Shown: positions 1 to 10,042 of the stretch, piece by piece
Numbering within the stretch: the stretch's first letter is position 1
Layout of the letters: each line of letters begins with the position of its first letter
Assembly: GCA_027575805.1 (NCBI GenBank)
Contig: JANBPU010000276.1
Span: 1-20,571, forward strand
Reading direction: 5' to 3'
DNA: 20,571 nucleotides
DNA from: Mycoemilia scoparia
Taxonomy: Eukaryota > Kickxellomycota > Kickxellomycetes > Kickxellales > Kickxellaceae
The notes under the pieces: model-generated
What the model saw: the letters and a program-made list of their open reading frames with translations, nothing else
The model's database searches: none
Told to the model about the DNA's origin: nothing
Made by a program: the position numbers and the translations under genes

Positions 1-26
1 TGACCAACAAGTAGAGAAGAAAGATG

Positions 27-100
27 GTTTCCGTGGTGTAGTTGGTTATCACGTCTGTCTAACACACAGACGGTCCCCGGTTCGAACCCGGGCGGAAACA
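27..100 (+). tRNA. tRNA-Val (anticodon AAC)
   Basis: This is a complete cloverleaf without an intron. The 7-bp acceptor stem pairs perfectly (27-33 with 93-99) and base 100 (A) is the discriminator. The anticodon stem is 56-60 with 66-70, and the 7-base loop CTAACAC places anticodon AAC at 61-63, which reads GTT valine codons (GTC by wobble of the modified A). The T stem is 76-80 with 88-92. Internal Pol III promoters are visible: A box at 34-45 (TGGTGTAGTTGG) and B box at 79-89 (GGTTCGAACCC). CCA is not encoded, as in eukaryotic nuclear tRNA genes. It faces the downstream spliced gene tail to tail. Confidence 0.97.
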
Positions 101-103
101 CAC

Positions 104-109
104 TTTTTT
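104..109 (+). terminator. RNA polymerase III terminator of the tRNA gene
   Basis: A run of six T residues begins three bases after the tRNA discriminator, the usual Pol III stop. Confidence 0.9.
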
Positions 110-130
110 GTTGCAGTTTTTAGTACTATT

Positions 131-136
131 TTTATT
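131..136 (-). promoter_or_regulatory. candidate poly(A) signal (AATAAA) of the 251-1504 gene
   Basis: TTTATT on the + strand reads AATAAA on the - strand, about 115 nt after the stop codon of the seven-exon gene. It lies in a T-rich stretch just outside the tRNA gene, so the two converging transcripts would end within about 30 bp of each other. Confidence 0.5.
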
Positions 137-250
137 TTTTTTTCAAAGTACACGATTTTTATATTACACTATTAATTATTTTTGTTTAAAACAATCATGT
201 TAACTGTTTAACTCAAAAAAAAATCCTAGGATAGACTAATTTTTGAGGAA

Positions 251-1504
251 TTACTGCATTGGTTTTGATGAAGGCAAAATATTCATATAAAATGCGCCAT
301 GGGCTTTTAAATCTGAATCAGAATAGAATGTTTTAGGGTCTAAATTGTTAAGATTGCTTTTCATCAACAAAATATCCAATCCTATTCGTAATTTTTTGTA
401 TTTACGATTGTTTAGATATTATTATAGGTTTTCTGTGCTTCATGTATTTTTTTTTTCAACCATGAGAGTATATTAATGATACCTACTTTTTAATTCTTTC
501 GGTTGGTCAAATATAGTAACAAACAAATTGTCTGTTATTTGAGCTCCACCTATAATTGGAAGGATATATATATGTGTTGATTTGTTGGCGATAGATTGAA
601 TGTAGATGTAATGCGATATACTCTATTAATACGTTGGTGGGTTATTACTTACCAGGTCTGGGTGGTCTGCTCTTTGGTGGTCTATATGGCTGTACTACTT
701 GACCAGTAGATATGTCACCTACACATATTTTACAAATATGGTTAATATACAAAATAGATAATAATAATAATGGTGTTTTCTGTAGGATATTTGAGGGATG
801 GTGTGATACTTGCCGTTTTTGATATTGACTATCAATTTCAGTGGATTGACTCTAAGGTAATTTGAATGATCGCCATTTGTTTGCATCTTTAACATAAACA
901 CATAAAATGAAATATAAATTCGTTAACAGTGCGGCGAAGGTTTATACCAAAGATCCAAAGAGTTCAACAATATAGATTTTATCTTACTAAAAGTAACCCA
1001 GTTAGTCCATCTTCTGTATAGCTGATAATTGGTTCTTTGTCAAGATCTATGATACATGATAAAATATCAACATCAAGAAGGATAGCACTATATTTGTCAC
1101 TATCTTGTTTTTCCCATCAAGTTAATAACAACCACGAAATATACCTTCTGCTCTAATATCTGCAGCCCAGGGCAAGAAATCTGTCGAATTTTGGAGTTGG
1201 ACTTGAACAGCTATGGAAGCAGTGAAACCATACGGGTAGACTAGACAGTCCCATTTCATACATATAGACAAATGAAAGAATCATTGTGTTAATAGGCGCA
1301 GGTATAAGTATATACATTTACTTGGTGTAGTAGTATTTCAAGGCCCATGTTACCTCTTCCTATAAACCCCTCCTTTTTTAGTAGTTCAGCTACTGGTATA
1401 TTGTCACCATAACACTGTCCAACAAATACTAGAACCGCTATCTGGAAAAATGTGATAGCTGCTATCATCAATCTATTACTCGTATAGTCACATATCTTAG
1501 CCAT
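251..1504 (-). CDS. seven-exon gene for a small secreted or membrane-anchored protein, family not recognised
   Basis: Exons on the - strand: 1504-1354, 1240-1145, 1103-988, 886-814, 718-653, 549-487 and 339-251 (stop TAA). They total 654 nt and encode 217 residues, with every junction in phase. Introns are 113, 41, 101, 95, 103 and 147 nt. Donors are GTAACA, GTATAT, GTAAGA, GCAAGT (a GC-AG intron), GTAAGT and GTAGGT. All end in AG, and TTAAC-type branch sites are seen in introns 1, 2, 3, 4 and 6. Residues 12-28 form a hydrophobic signal peptide or anchor (LMIAAITFFQIAVLVFV), with possible cleavage after GQCYG. The mature part alternates hydrophobic residues, as in beta strands, and has a Pro/Arg-rich linker (PYRPPKSRPPRPGG, near residue 150). 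The start is the first ATG before the signal sequence; Met13 is an alternative. No known domain is recognised. The exon structure is my reconstruction from reading phase and splice signals. Confidence 0.75.
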
Positions 1505-2542
1505 TGTCTTCGTATTGACTTTGAGTGTAGCTCTGTAGCTATAAAAGGACTTGGCAGATACGTATATGTACTTGAAAAGAATAAATGCACTAAAAAATCA
1601 GGAATTGGGATATGTATCTTTTCTATACCTTTAAAACTAAAAATGGACATCAAAAATTGTACACACATACACACACACACAAGTATGAGATAAATACAAG
1701 TCTTACAGTAAATTAAACAATGGAGGGAGTTACTAGCAAGTTCACATGTGATTCATATATTCAGCAATCTATTTAGCTAGTATACCAAATATTTAACCTT
1801 GTTAGTCAGCCACTCAAATATTCAAAGTCTTTTCAGAAATAAAGCCATTGAAGTAGATAACCATATTTAATGGAGAAGAACAAGCCCCAGTTACTAACTG
1901 CAGGCACATGTATGCATATTCCTGTATCTATGGTTACAAAATCAATACACGCCATCATTTTGGGCTTAAAATGTTCTCAAGCATTTACTCTTGTCTTTTT
2001 TACACACACGTAAATACATTTTAGCACCATGTTTGGAGGTTAGTTTTGCCCCTACAATATTTATCGTGTCACCTTTATGACCAATAAATAATATATATGA
2101 ACCAAGTCTTTGATTCATTTAAATATTTAGTAGTATTAGAAATCATTTAACTGCATTTTAACTACGAAAATCAAAAACTAAAGAAAACAGTTTTTATAAT
2201 GAATAGGAGTATTAAATAGAAACACAATTAGATACTCATTAGCTATATGGCAGGTTCTCTATCGAAAGCGAACGAGTCTGTACCTCCCCTCCTCCACACA
2301 CCTCCTTTAAATTTAGCTCATAAGCCATACATTTTAAGCTGGCATTGTAGAAATTATTCTGGCACACTTTTAGAGGAGAATCTGTCATACATTTGTAAGC
2401 GAATGCATATACGATGAAGTAATGAAATTTTTTCTTGTGTGTGTGTGTGTGTGTGTACGTGCGTATCAGTGCATGTGGATTTAAAGTATATTCCATAAAA
2501 TAATAGGTACCATTATAAACAAGGATTTCGTAGGGTAGTTGT
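1505..2542. other. intergenic region between two same-strand genes
   Basis: This AT-rich stretch holds the 3' flank of the RING gene and the promoter side of the seven-exon gene. Open frames here are short and of unlikely composition. An (AC)-rich tract lies near 1664-1681 and a (TG)n tract near 2436. An AATAAA on the - strand at 2547-2542 overlaps the RING gene's own stop codon, so the functional poly(A) signal is probably elsewhere in this stretch. No RNA gene was seen. Confidence 0.6.
2436..2456. repeat. (TG)n microsatellite
   Basis: An uninterrupted 21-nt TG tract about 90 bp beyond the stop of the RING-domain gene, on the side of its 3' UTR. Confidence 0.95.
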
Positions 2543-5500
2543 TTATTCGATGTAAACACTTTGTAGTTGAACATATAAGTCAGCGTTGAGTTGCACTGCC
2601 TCCAAAAGATCCGAGTCAAGAGATGGTGAGGCTGAGCTACGGGTGGTGCCATTCTTTTGGTCTGTTATACCGTCCTTTCGATTCTGGCTTCTGTTAGTCT
2701 CATATGAGCGCTTGACTTCCAAAAGATCTGGTTGTGACATTGAGCTCAGCTGATACCAAAGGGTTTCCTCTGAATCTGAATCAGGGTCATCCACACGTCC
2801 ACCGAATTTATATCCTTCGCTATGTAGATTTCCACATCCGGCTGTCAGCTGGCTGTGGTGCAACTTTTCATTGTGATACATACCCGATGCATGTGATGTG
2901 CTCAAACCAGCAGTCCTAAGCCCTTTCTTTATGCGCTTGTCGACATTTTCTAGAGATGTTACATTGGTGCCAAAGTCAAGGGCATCTAGCCAAAGCTCTG
3001 CACTGGAATCAGTGATCGATGGTCTCATTTGGTCGGAGTTGTTGGTAGAGCGCTTTGGACGTGGTTTGGCAGTTGGTGACCTTGAGATCTTTGGTACATT
3101 TTCAAATTTTGGTGTCGAATGGGTTGATGATGGCGCCAGGAAGTCAAGATCAGTGTCGAAACTGAGGCCATTTGGGCGCCACGGTGAATGGATCTGGGCA
3201 GGTGTGATCATCTTATCGATTGCCTTCATCACTGAATCTGGCGAACTTTCATCAATCGCCGCCATTTGATCACGGAGCTCTTCCAGCTCCTTGAGGTAAG
3301 ATTCCATCAACTTCTGATCCGCTGTTCTTACATGCGAAACGTTCATAACAAAGTCGCTCAGCCTGCTATGAGGTTTGATGCTGTCAAAGTAGTCAAGTGC
3401 ATCAGCATAAAGGTCAAGGTTGTTAAAAAACCCAGAGTTGACTTGATTGGGAGTTACCCAAGTACCTCTTGATCCTGCCAATGCTAAAATGTTTGATGCA
3501 TTTGTGCGTTGTGGTACAGGTGGTGGAGACCGGTTGAACAGCCTCTTTTGTATACCGGATTTTGCTGTGATACAGCTGCTGGTAGCCTGACTAACTTTGC
3601 TCTGTGCTGACTCTCTCTTAGCTGGTTCTGATTCTGGGCTTTCAGGGAATGGACTCAAGGACATTGGGGTCAACCGAATAGACTCTAGGTGAATCCTCTT
3701 TGAGGATACATTACGACCAATCGCCTTAGCCTGGCCGCTGTCATCTCCAGATTCAGCACCGCTGAGCGGCTTCTTGGTTACAAATCCAGAGTAGTAGCTT
3801 GACTCGTCAAATCCGGCATTTACATTTCCCATAACTCCTGAATCTTTATTAGACACCGATGTTTCCAATGATTCCACTGATTGTGATTTAGACAGATATG
3901 TGCGTCTACCAGTAGACACAGTGGTGGTTCGCGCAGTTAATTTACGCTCAGGAGCACAGTTTGGTCTAGTACCGATGCTGTCTCCATCCACACCATCTTC
4001 AATGTCAGTATCAGGATTGGATCTTGAAATTTCAATAATGGCATCCGGGTTGGCATTGAGTGCGTTGGAGATAGATACCATACGTGCATGGCGTCTCTGG
4101 ACTTTGTTCTTTGCAAACATCTGTATGTTGGTTCCGCTGGAATAACCGCTCATTGTTGGGCTATTTGGTGATTGTAATGGCCTTGGTATATCTGACTCTC
4201 CAAGACTATTATCATTAACAAATTGAGTAGTATTCGAAACAGATGCTATTGGTGATTTTGTAGCATTCCGCGTGTTCAACAAAATGTAACGAATCGTCTC
4301 CTTTCCAAAGCATCTTTCGAGCTCATTAAATGAAATCAATGCTGGGCAGGGTGTTACACTGGCACAAGGAATCTTCAAAGAGCCAGACTCAACAATAGGA
4401 AGTGCATGTGCCTCAATACAGTGAAGACAGAATGCATGTCTACGCTGACAGAGGACATAAAAGTTCCTCATAGTCAAAGCACGTCCACATTTTTCGCACC
4501 TAGATTCATTAGCCAGCATGTTTGGCATACTTGTGGTCGCAGTTACCTGGTTATACATAAATGATGACCTTTTGACTTCTGTTGATGTATCTCCGTAAGC
4601 ATCAAATCCAAAATCATTATCCTCGAGACTTGGTGGGCATATTGGCAATTTGATTTTACGAACAGCAGTTTTGACCTTTGCGGCCAAAATATGCGATGCC
4701 TCACATATTGATATACCCCTAAACCGACGCTGCTCTTTTTCCATGCTAGCCTCGGATTCAAGAACTTCAGACGCAAACCTAACCGCCGGATGGACTTCTA
4801 GAGCACTGGTTGATCGTGAGAATACATGTGTGTCATCGTTGACCATTGGACGAGCCAAAGGCTCTTTGAGAGCAAACTCATCATCAGTGAAATAGTGTGC
4901 ACCATCTGCTTCATTGTCCCTAGACTCGTCATCTATATTGGGAACACTTCCATCTGGTAAATTTTGCTCAAAGTAGTTATCCCGCAATTCATTAGCAGAT
5001 GGGGTGGATGGTGCTGATGAAGATCGAGGCCTTGCAGAAAGGTGACGGAAGCTAATGAGAGAGAATGATTCATTACTGCCACTTGAGCCAGTGAGTTGCC
5101 CAAGGCGACGACGCAAGAACCCCTGTGTTGGAGAGGGAAGGTGGAAACCAGTCGACCGTGGCAACCCAAGCCTGTGTCCTTCTCTGGTAGTGGGACTCGA
5201 TGCGCCAGGTGCGCTGGAAGACGCTCCACTGTTAGCCATCAAATTACTGGAATTGGTCGTAGATGTTGAAACGGATGCCCTGTTTCCCCAAGGTCGCTTG
5301 AATACTGATGGTAGACATGAGTCCTTGTAGATTGAAGTAGATCTGTCCACCCCATACTCCATAACCTCGTTCTCAGTAACAAACATTGTTACTGGCTGTT
5401 GTTGCCTTGGACGAAGGAATGTAGTAGTTATTCTTTCTTCGCGATGGGAGCCATTATTTGAAGATAAAGATTCAGGAAGAGATGTATCATCGTTGGCCTG

Positions 5501-6544
5501 CAACTCGGAGTTCTGTTGACCAGCAACATTATTATCATTCATGACATTGTTGGATACACCCCTATTTTTATCAATAATAGGAGGTAAGGGCCGGTTCATC
5601 GAGTTGGCTAAAGCAGACCTCGAATAGCGGTGGTTTATGTTTTGATACTGGCGGGATGTGCTAGGACCCAAGGATGGTGGGTGTGGGGTGCGGCTTTCCC
5701 GCCCCCGCGATGATGATGATGGTGATGATGAGGGGGGCTCAGGAGCTTTATGATGCAATTGGGAATGAGGGCGGCGATGATGATGACGGTCGCGGTGATT
5801 ATTGTTGTTATCGTTATTATTATTATTTCGACTCCGTGGCGTGGATCTACTACTGCCACCGCTTCTGCTTGATTGTCTGTAGTGCCTGATCGAAAAGGCT
5901 TGAAGCGATGGTGATTTTGGGGGAACTGGTAGCGGGTTGTTTGCTGATATATGTCCAACGACTGTAGATTCACTGCCAGTTTCACTATGATCAAGCGATG
6001 CCCTAGTTTGGGCAGTATTGGTCGAACTTATGCGTGAAGCAGTGCTATACCTTGAACGTGATACAGGCCCCTCAGACTGCTGTTGTTGTTGTTGTGGGTC
6101 TTGGCTAATGGCAGTAGTAGAAGATTCTTGGATCGAAGCCAAGCCATTGTCACTGGTGATACTGTTGTAAGTACTATTTCTTGAGGCTGACCGTATGAAA
6201 GGCTTTGGCCGCGTTGAAGCAGCACGTTGTGGTCTATTTCGCTTCTTGAAAGAATATTTTAATGACTTTTGGGAATCCTGAGAATTTGGAGAAGCATCAG
6301 GCCTCTTCATGGATTTAGAGGAGCCACTTTTGTTAGCCCCATACTTTAATATATATTCGCGCACCTTGATTGGGTCGGAGTAAAAGGGGTCCTGTGGAAT
6401 ATAGCTCGGCACAATCAACCAGCCATCATCTTCGGGCATTCGTGTAACCCAGTTAAAAACGGGCAGCTCAGCACCAATGTAGCGGCTGCTGGTCCTTCTC
6501 GTGTCAGTATTGGACTCCTGTCTCTCCCGTACCATTGCAAGCAT
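2543..6544 (-). CDS. RING (RBR RING1-like) domain scaffold-like protein, 1333 aa
   Basis: One uninterrupted frame runs from ATG 6544 (second candidate ATG 6535, better context) to TAA 2545-2543. Residues 21-69 form an ordered, aromatic-rich N-terminal block (YIGAELPVFNWVTRMPEDDG and onward). A long Ser/Pro/Arg-rich disordered part follows, with poly-Q (151-156), Asn-rich (240-249) and His-rich (250-266) tracts. Residues 683-733 are a zinc-binding RING: C-x2-C-x12-C-x3-H-x2-C-x2-C-x17-C-x5-C. The last pair is followed by PAL and a helix (FNELERCFGKETIRYILLN), as in RING1 of RBR E3 ligases; no IBR or RING2 follows. PxxPx(K/R) motifs (PLPVPPK near 204-210, PPPVPQR at 1007-1013) suit SH3 binding. 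A charged helix at about 1073-1110 may form a coiled coil. RING fingers usually recruit E2 enzymes, so a ubiquitin-ligase or scaffold role is possible but inferred. The gene is divergent from the 12341 gene. No symbol is assigned. Confidence 0.92.
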   Translation of the reverse strand: MLAMVRERQESNTDTRRTSSRYIGAELPVFNWVTRMPEDDGWLIVPSYIPQDPFYSDPIKVREYILKYGANKSGSSKSMKRPDASPNSQDSQKSLKYSFKKRNRPQRAASTRPKPFIRSASRNSTYNSITSDNGLASIQESSTTAISQDPQQQQQQSEGPVSRSRYSTASRISSTNTAQTRASLDHSETGSESTVVGHISANNPLPVPPKSPSLQAFSIRHYRQSSRSGGSSRSTPRSRNNNNNDNNNNHRDRHHHRRPHSQLHHKAPEPPSSSPSSSSRGRESRTPHPPSLGPSTSRQYQNINHRYSRSALANSMNRPLPPIIDKNRGVSNNVMNDNNVAGQQNSELQANDDTSLPESLSSNNGSHREERITTTFLRPRQQQPVTMFVTENEVMEYGVDRSTSIYKDSCLPSVFKRPWGNRASVSTSTTNSSNLMANSGASSSAPGASSPTTREGHRLGLPRSTGFHLPSPTQGFLRRRLGQLTGSSGSNESFSLISFRHLSARPRSSSAPSTPSANELRDNYFEQNLPDGSVPNIDDESRDNEADGAHYFTDDEFALKEPLARPMVNDDTHVFSRSTSALEVHPAVRFASEVLESEASMEKEQRRFRGISICEASHILAAKVKTAVRKIKLPICPPSLEDNDFGFDAYGDTSTEVKRSSFMYNQVTATTSMPNMLANESRCEKCGRALTMRNFYVLCQRRHAFCLHCIEAHALPIVESGSLKIPCASVTPCPALISFNELERCFGKETIRYILLNTRNATKSPIASVSNTTQFVNDNSLGESDIPRPLQSPNSPTMSGYSSGTNIQMFAKNKVQRRHARMVSISNALNANPDAIIEISRSNPDTDIEDGVDGDSIGTRPNCAPERKLTARTTTVSTGRRTYLSKSQSVESLETSVSNKDSGVMGNVNAGFDESSYYSGFVTKKPLSGAESGDDSGQAKAIGRNVSSKRIHLESIRLTPMSLSPFPESPESEPAKRESAQSKVSQATSSCITAKSGIQKRLFNRSPPPVPQRTNASNILALAGSRGTWVTPNQVNSGFFNNLDLYADALDYFDSIKPHSRLSDFVMNVSHVRTADQKLMESYLKELEELRDQMAAIDESSPDSVMKAIDKMITPAQIHSPWRPNGLSFDTDLDFLAPSSTHSTPKFENVPKISRSPTAKPRPKRSTNNSDQMRPSITDSSAELWLDALDFGTNVTSLENVDKRIKKGLRTAGLSTSHASGMYHNEKLHHSQLTAGCGNLHSEGYKFGGRVDDPDSDSEETLWYQLSSMSQPDLLEVKRSYETNRSQNRKDGITDQKNGTTRSSASPSLDSDLLEAVQLNADLYVQLQSVYIE

Positions 6545-6974
6545 ATTTATATCTGATATTATGTGCAACAAGTCGTGGTGAGTGACGCGAAATTATTGGG
6601 ATTATTGGTGCCAATGATTTTGTTTCTTGAGACACGCTAGTCTGTAGGATATGATTATGTGTGTGTATGTATATAGTGGCTAGAAAGGGAACAGAATAAA
6701 TGGATATAGAGATTAATATCAATAACAAACTTGAAAAAGTAGAATGGCCGAGTTATTATAGCAGCATATAGATTAACAATATTTTTGTATGTGCGTGGTG
6801 CGGTGAGCATATATGCGAGGCAAAGAAAGATTGAGCGTGTGTGTTTATAGAAGCTACGGAGTGCGGCGCTTTAATGTTTGCAATGAAACCCAAAGGGTCG
6901 ATTAAGTGCACAGCCCAGGAACAGTTAATAAACTTGTGAAAGAGGGTGCTACTGCCTTTTTAAGTACAGATATA

Positions 6975-6994
6975 TGTGTGTGTGTGTGTGTGTG
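6975..6994. repeat. (TG)10 microsatellite
   Basis: A perfect 20-nt tract in the presumed 5' leader or promoter of the RING-domain gene. Confidence 0.95.
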
Positions 6995-9392
6995 GAGGGA
7001 TAACAAAGAAAGGGGGATGGCAGAATGTGTCAATAAAGGCAAAAATAAACCCTTATTACGGTCCCGCTGTTAACAAAAATAAATAGTAAAAGAAGAGGTG
7101 CAAAGGAGAATTTACAAGTACAGGCGTAGTAAATAATACCAAGAGTTTGCAAAAAAGAGAACAAAATGAAGAGAGATGAACAGGGAGAAGGGTTTATAAG
7201 GGTAGTTAGTGGCTAGGTATACAGAAGAAGGGAAATGCATGGAGGGGAGAAGTGCAAATCAGACTAGTTGCACACCAGCTGGCGCAAGGGAGCGAGAGAG
7301 ATCTGAATGATTAGTGAGTGGGTGAGTGGGAGGAAGCAGACACGCATGAGGTGGGACAGGCATGAGTGTGAAGGCCAAAAATGATAGAGATGGACTGTAT
7401 GAAATTGAAAGGACTAAAATAAATTTGCCTGGTAGTGTGTGGGTGAAAGCAACCAAGAGCGGAATTTAGACCTGAAATCAAAACCCTTAGCAGCAGGCCA
7501 CTCGATTTGGCAAAGCTATAATTAGGCTGCTCTAAAATGAGAGAATGGGAAATTTTGATGCCGCTGGAGAAAATACAATAAAGATCATGCTGTTCCATGC
7601 AGCCCAACACTGCTCGTGTGAAAAGAGACTGGAATAAAGACGCTACGTTTGTTGTGGTGCGAAAAGGTGTGGTGGATGTGCATGTGTTTTGCTGTGCCAC
7701 CGATTACAAAGCAAAGCGCTTTGAGTGTGGATGGAATTTTTATAAAGCGAATCTTGTTTCATTTTACAATAATAAATTCTGGGTTTTCAGCGGTGTGGCC
7801 AAATATAACTTGATTCAGGCGGCTGCTGTGGGCATAGCTAGCAAATAGACAAGGATTGCTGCCACATCGACTTCCAATATGTCTGAATTTGAAATGGTGA
7901 TGGCGATTAGCGAGCCACACAGTATCCAAAAATAGGCAGACTGGTGCGATACATTAATATATATGCAATCTTGAAGTGGCCATGCACTAAATGCCAGGGT
8001 GGAATGCCATGGCATTAGGTGTGTTCTCAAACCGGTTTATTCTGGACGGGCATTCCCGATTGACATTAAAGTGTAGACTGAATCTGTGTTGCTTGTTAAA
8101 TGTTATTGTCGCCAGGACAAACCCCTTTTCTCTGTGTACATTTGTAGTGGAAAGAAGAATCGCTCATGTGTTTTCCAAAACACTAGCTTACAGCCAAGGC
8201 CCTGCAGCGATAATGCGCATCTGCCATTGCTAATAATGCACAGCATTCCCCTCAAAGGCATGCTGTTTAGTTTGTTGGCCTCTGTTTCTTTATCGAGCCA
8301 AAGAGAAACCACCAGCCCTTATATAATATACCATCTTGAATCCTAGCTTCCAGTTATTTTGGAGGGTTCAAAGAATCTTGGACAAAAACACCCGAATTGT
8401 GGCTGACACCACGAAAAAGGTCCTTGTGCTGCGCACACACACGCACACACGCACAAAGGAAAATGTGATGGGTAGCTTTATAAAGCCTCAGAGAAGAGAA
8501 GGAGGTTGTATATTGTGCTATCCAAACACTAAGTTTAATAGCCACCAAAACTTACCTTTCTTTGAAAATACACACAAGTACACGTAAAAAGTCGCGATCT
8601 CGTTGCTGTTATCGACAGCACAGGCGTGGCAATTGGATAGAACTGTGAAACAGCTTCGGGTATGAATGAAAGTGAAAACAAGATTGATGTTTTCAACCGT
8701 TGGTCGTTACTACAAATATTAATATTATAAAGATTGAATGATGGAGAGGTTTTTGGGATTTGATAGTCAAAATCTTCTTGATACGGGCAATAGTATTCTT
8801 TATAGCTATTGAGGTAGAATGTGTCTATGGTATCCTGAATAGAGTCAATGGTGGCGAGTATATAAAAAATTGGATTCAGGGCAAAGAAGCAGTGGGAATA
8901 AATCAATGCTCGAGATGTCCAAGCAACAAAGACTTTAGGGATTAATAGTTCAAAAAACCTGTACGTCGGTATTTTAGTCGATAGGGATAAAATTAATGAC
9001 GGCAATAGTTGTGGTATTAATAGCACCAAACAGTATACCACTAGCGGTATGCTATGTTGGAGGGTTCTATTTGATATAAATAGATACACACATCCCAAAG
9101 AAGTTGATAGCTTACAAGTTTAGATATGAAGTCAATGATTTATAGTCGTAATATGCCGTTAAAAGATCGTAAAATATAAAGAGTAAAAGGAAACACGCGT
9201 GTATGTAAAGAAAGGAATAGGTGTAAAAAGGCGAATATAAATATATATATGTAAAAAAAAGATTGGAGGAGAGAGATAAATGCCAAATCGCAATTTTAAA
9301 GATGCAAGAGATAAAAGTAATATGGCCAAGTCGTCCACGTCTCGCCTTCTCCTCTACTAAATACCACCAAGAATGCTATTGTGTCCTCAACC

Positions 9393-9668
9393 ATGACGCT
9401 GAAACACAATTCCGTGGCAAAACCAAAGACCAGCAAACAAACTCCACAAAGATTTTCCAAAATGCAAGGAGAGCCCAAAATTGATACCGAATTTGGGATT
9501 TTCGATGCCACAGAGCCGGCCTCCTCTTTCCTCCTTCCATCTCTGCCCCCACCAGATTGCGCGCCAGAAAGACTGCCGAACTGTGCGGGGTACGTGTGGT
9601 CTAAAAAGCAAGCGAAAACTCTGCTGCTAAAAGCAAAGCCAGAGCTCATACACGCACAGGCACAGTAG
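9393..9668 (+). CDS. weak candidate small ORF, 91 aa
   Basis: The frame runs from ATG 9393 to TAG 9666-9668 and lies in a patch visibly richer in G+C than its surroundings. The predicted product is basic at both ends (AKPKTSKQTPQRFSK; KKQAKTLLLKAKPE), with an acidic and then Pro-rich middle. A TATA-like run (TATAAATATATAT from 9236) lies about 150 bp upstream. No domain is recognised, the opposite strand is also open over the same stretch, and no poly(A) signal is evident nearby. It may be chance. Confidence 0.2.
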   Translation: MTLKHNSVAKPKTSKQTPQRFSKMQGEPKIDTEFGIFDATEPASSFLLPSLPPPDCAPERLPNCAGYVWSKKQAKTLLLKAKPELIHAQAQ

Positions 9669-10023
9669 AGGTTGTAATGGCACGCTAATGCAATGCCTTT
9701 ACATTTGCATAAACCAGCACCATCTCCCTCTTCTTCCTGACTATTGTCTCCATCCGTCTAACCAACTATCTATCTGTCAGTATCAAAAATTCTCGGCATA
9801 ACTATAAAAAACAATAACAATAACAAACAAGTGAATAAGCAAAAACTGATAGAAACAAGGGAGATTCACTAGACCCGCCCCACACAGCCTAATAGCTCAG
9901 TGTGGAGTGTATAATCATTCCCAAATTGAGAATCATAACAGTAAAATCCCTGCATCAATAAAGAAAGACCTGCGTTCCACTTTAACCCAATATGTCCATA
10001 GTTCCGTAGTGTAAAACTAGATA

Positions 10024-10042
10024 TCAACCAATAATTGGTTGA
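10024..10042. repeat. 19-bp perfect palindrome
   Basis: The arms TCAACCAAT and ATTGGTTGA surround a single A. A second perfect palindrome, AGGGAATTCCCT, follows at 10063-10074, flanked by two copies of GGTACTAG (direct). These could be protein-binding sites or remains of a small element; no wider inverted repeat is clear. Confidence 0.6.

Noticed and set aside
1540..1548. TATAAAAGG on the + strand
   Set aside because: It looks like a TATA box but points away from the only nearby gene, which is on the - strand; no + strand gene follows.
2542..2547. AATAAA (- strand) overlapping the RING gene stop codon
   Set aside because: A poly(A) signal here would leave almost no 3' UTR; the match is likely incidental to the TAA stop context.
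2239..2652. 137-codon frame on the - strand overlapping the end of the RING gene
   Set aside because: It is out of frame with the strong RING gene reading, crosses the (TG)n tract as a His-Thr repeat and lacks a plausible domain.
7597..7848. 83-codon frame on the + strand with a true ATG
   Set aside because: Overlapped by a longer frame on the opposite strand. No promoter, poly(A) signal or domain; likely chance.
8535..9098. 187-codon frame on the - strand
   Set aside because: Composition is erratic, rich in Phe, Tyr, Ile and Cys with no pattern. No initiating ATG in good context and no splice continuation was found.
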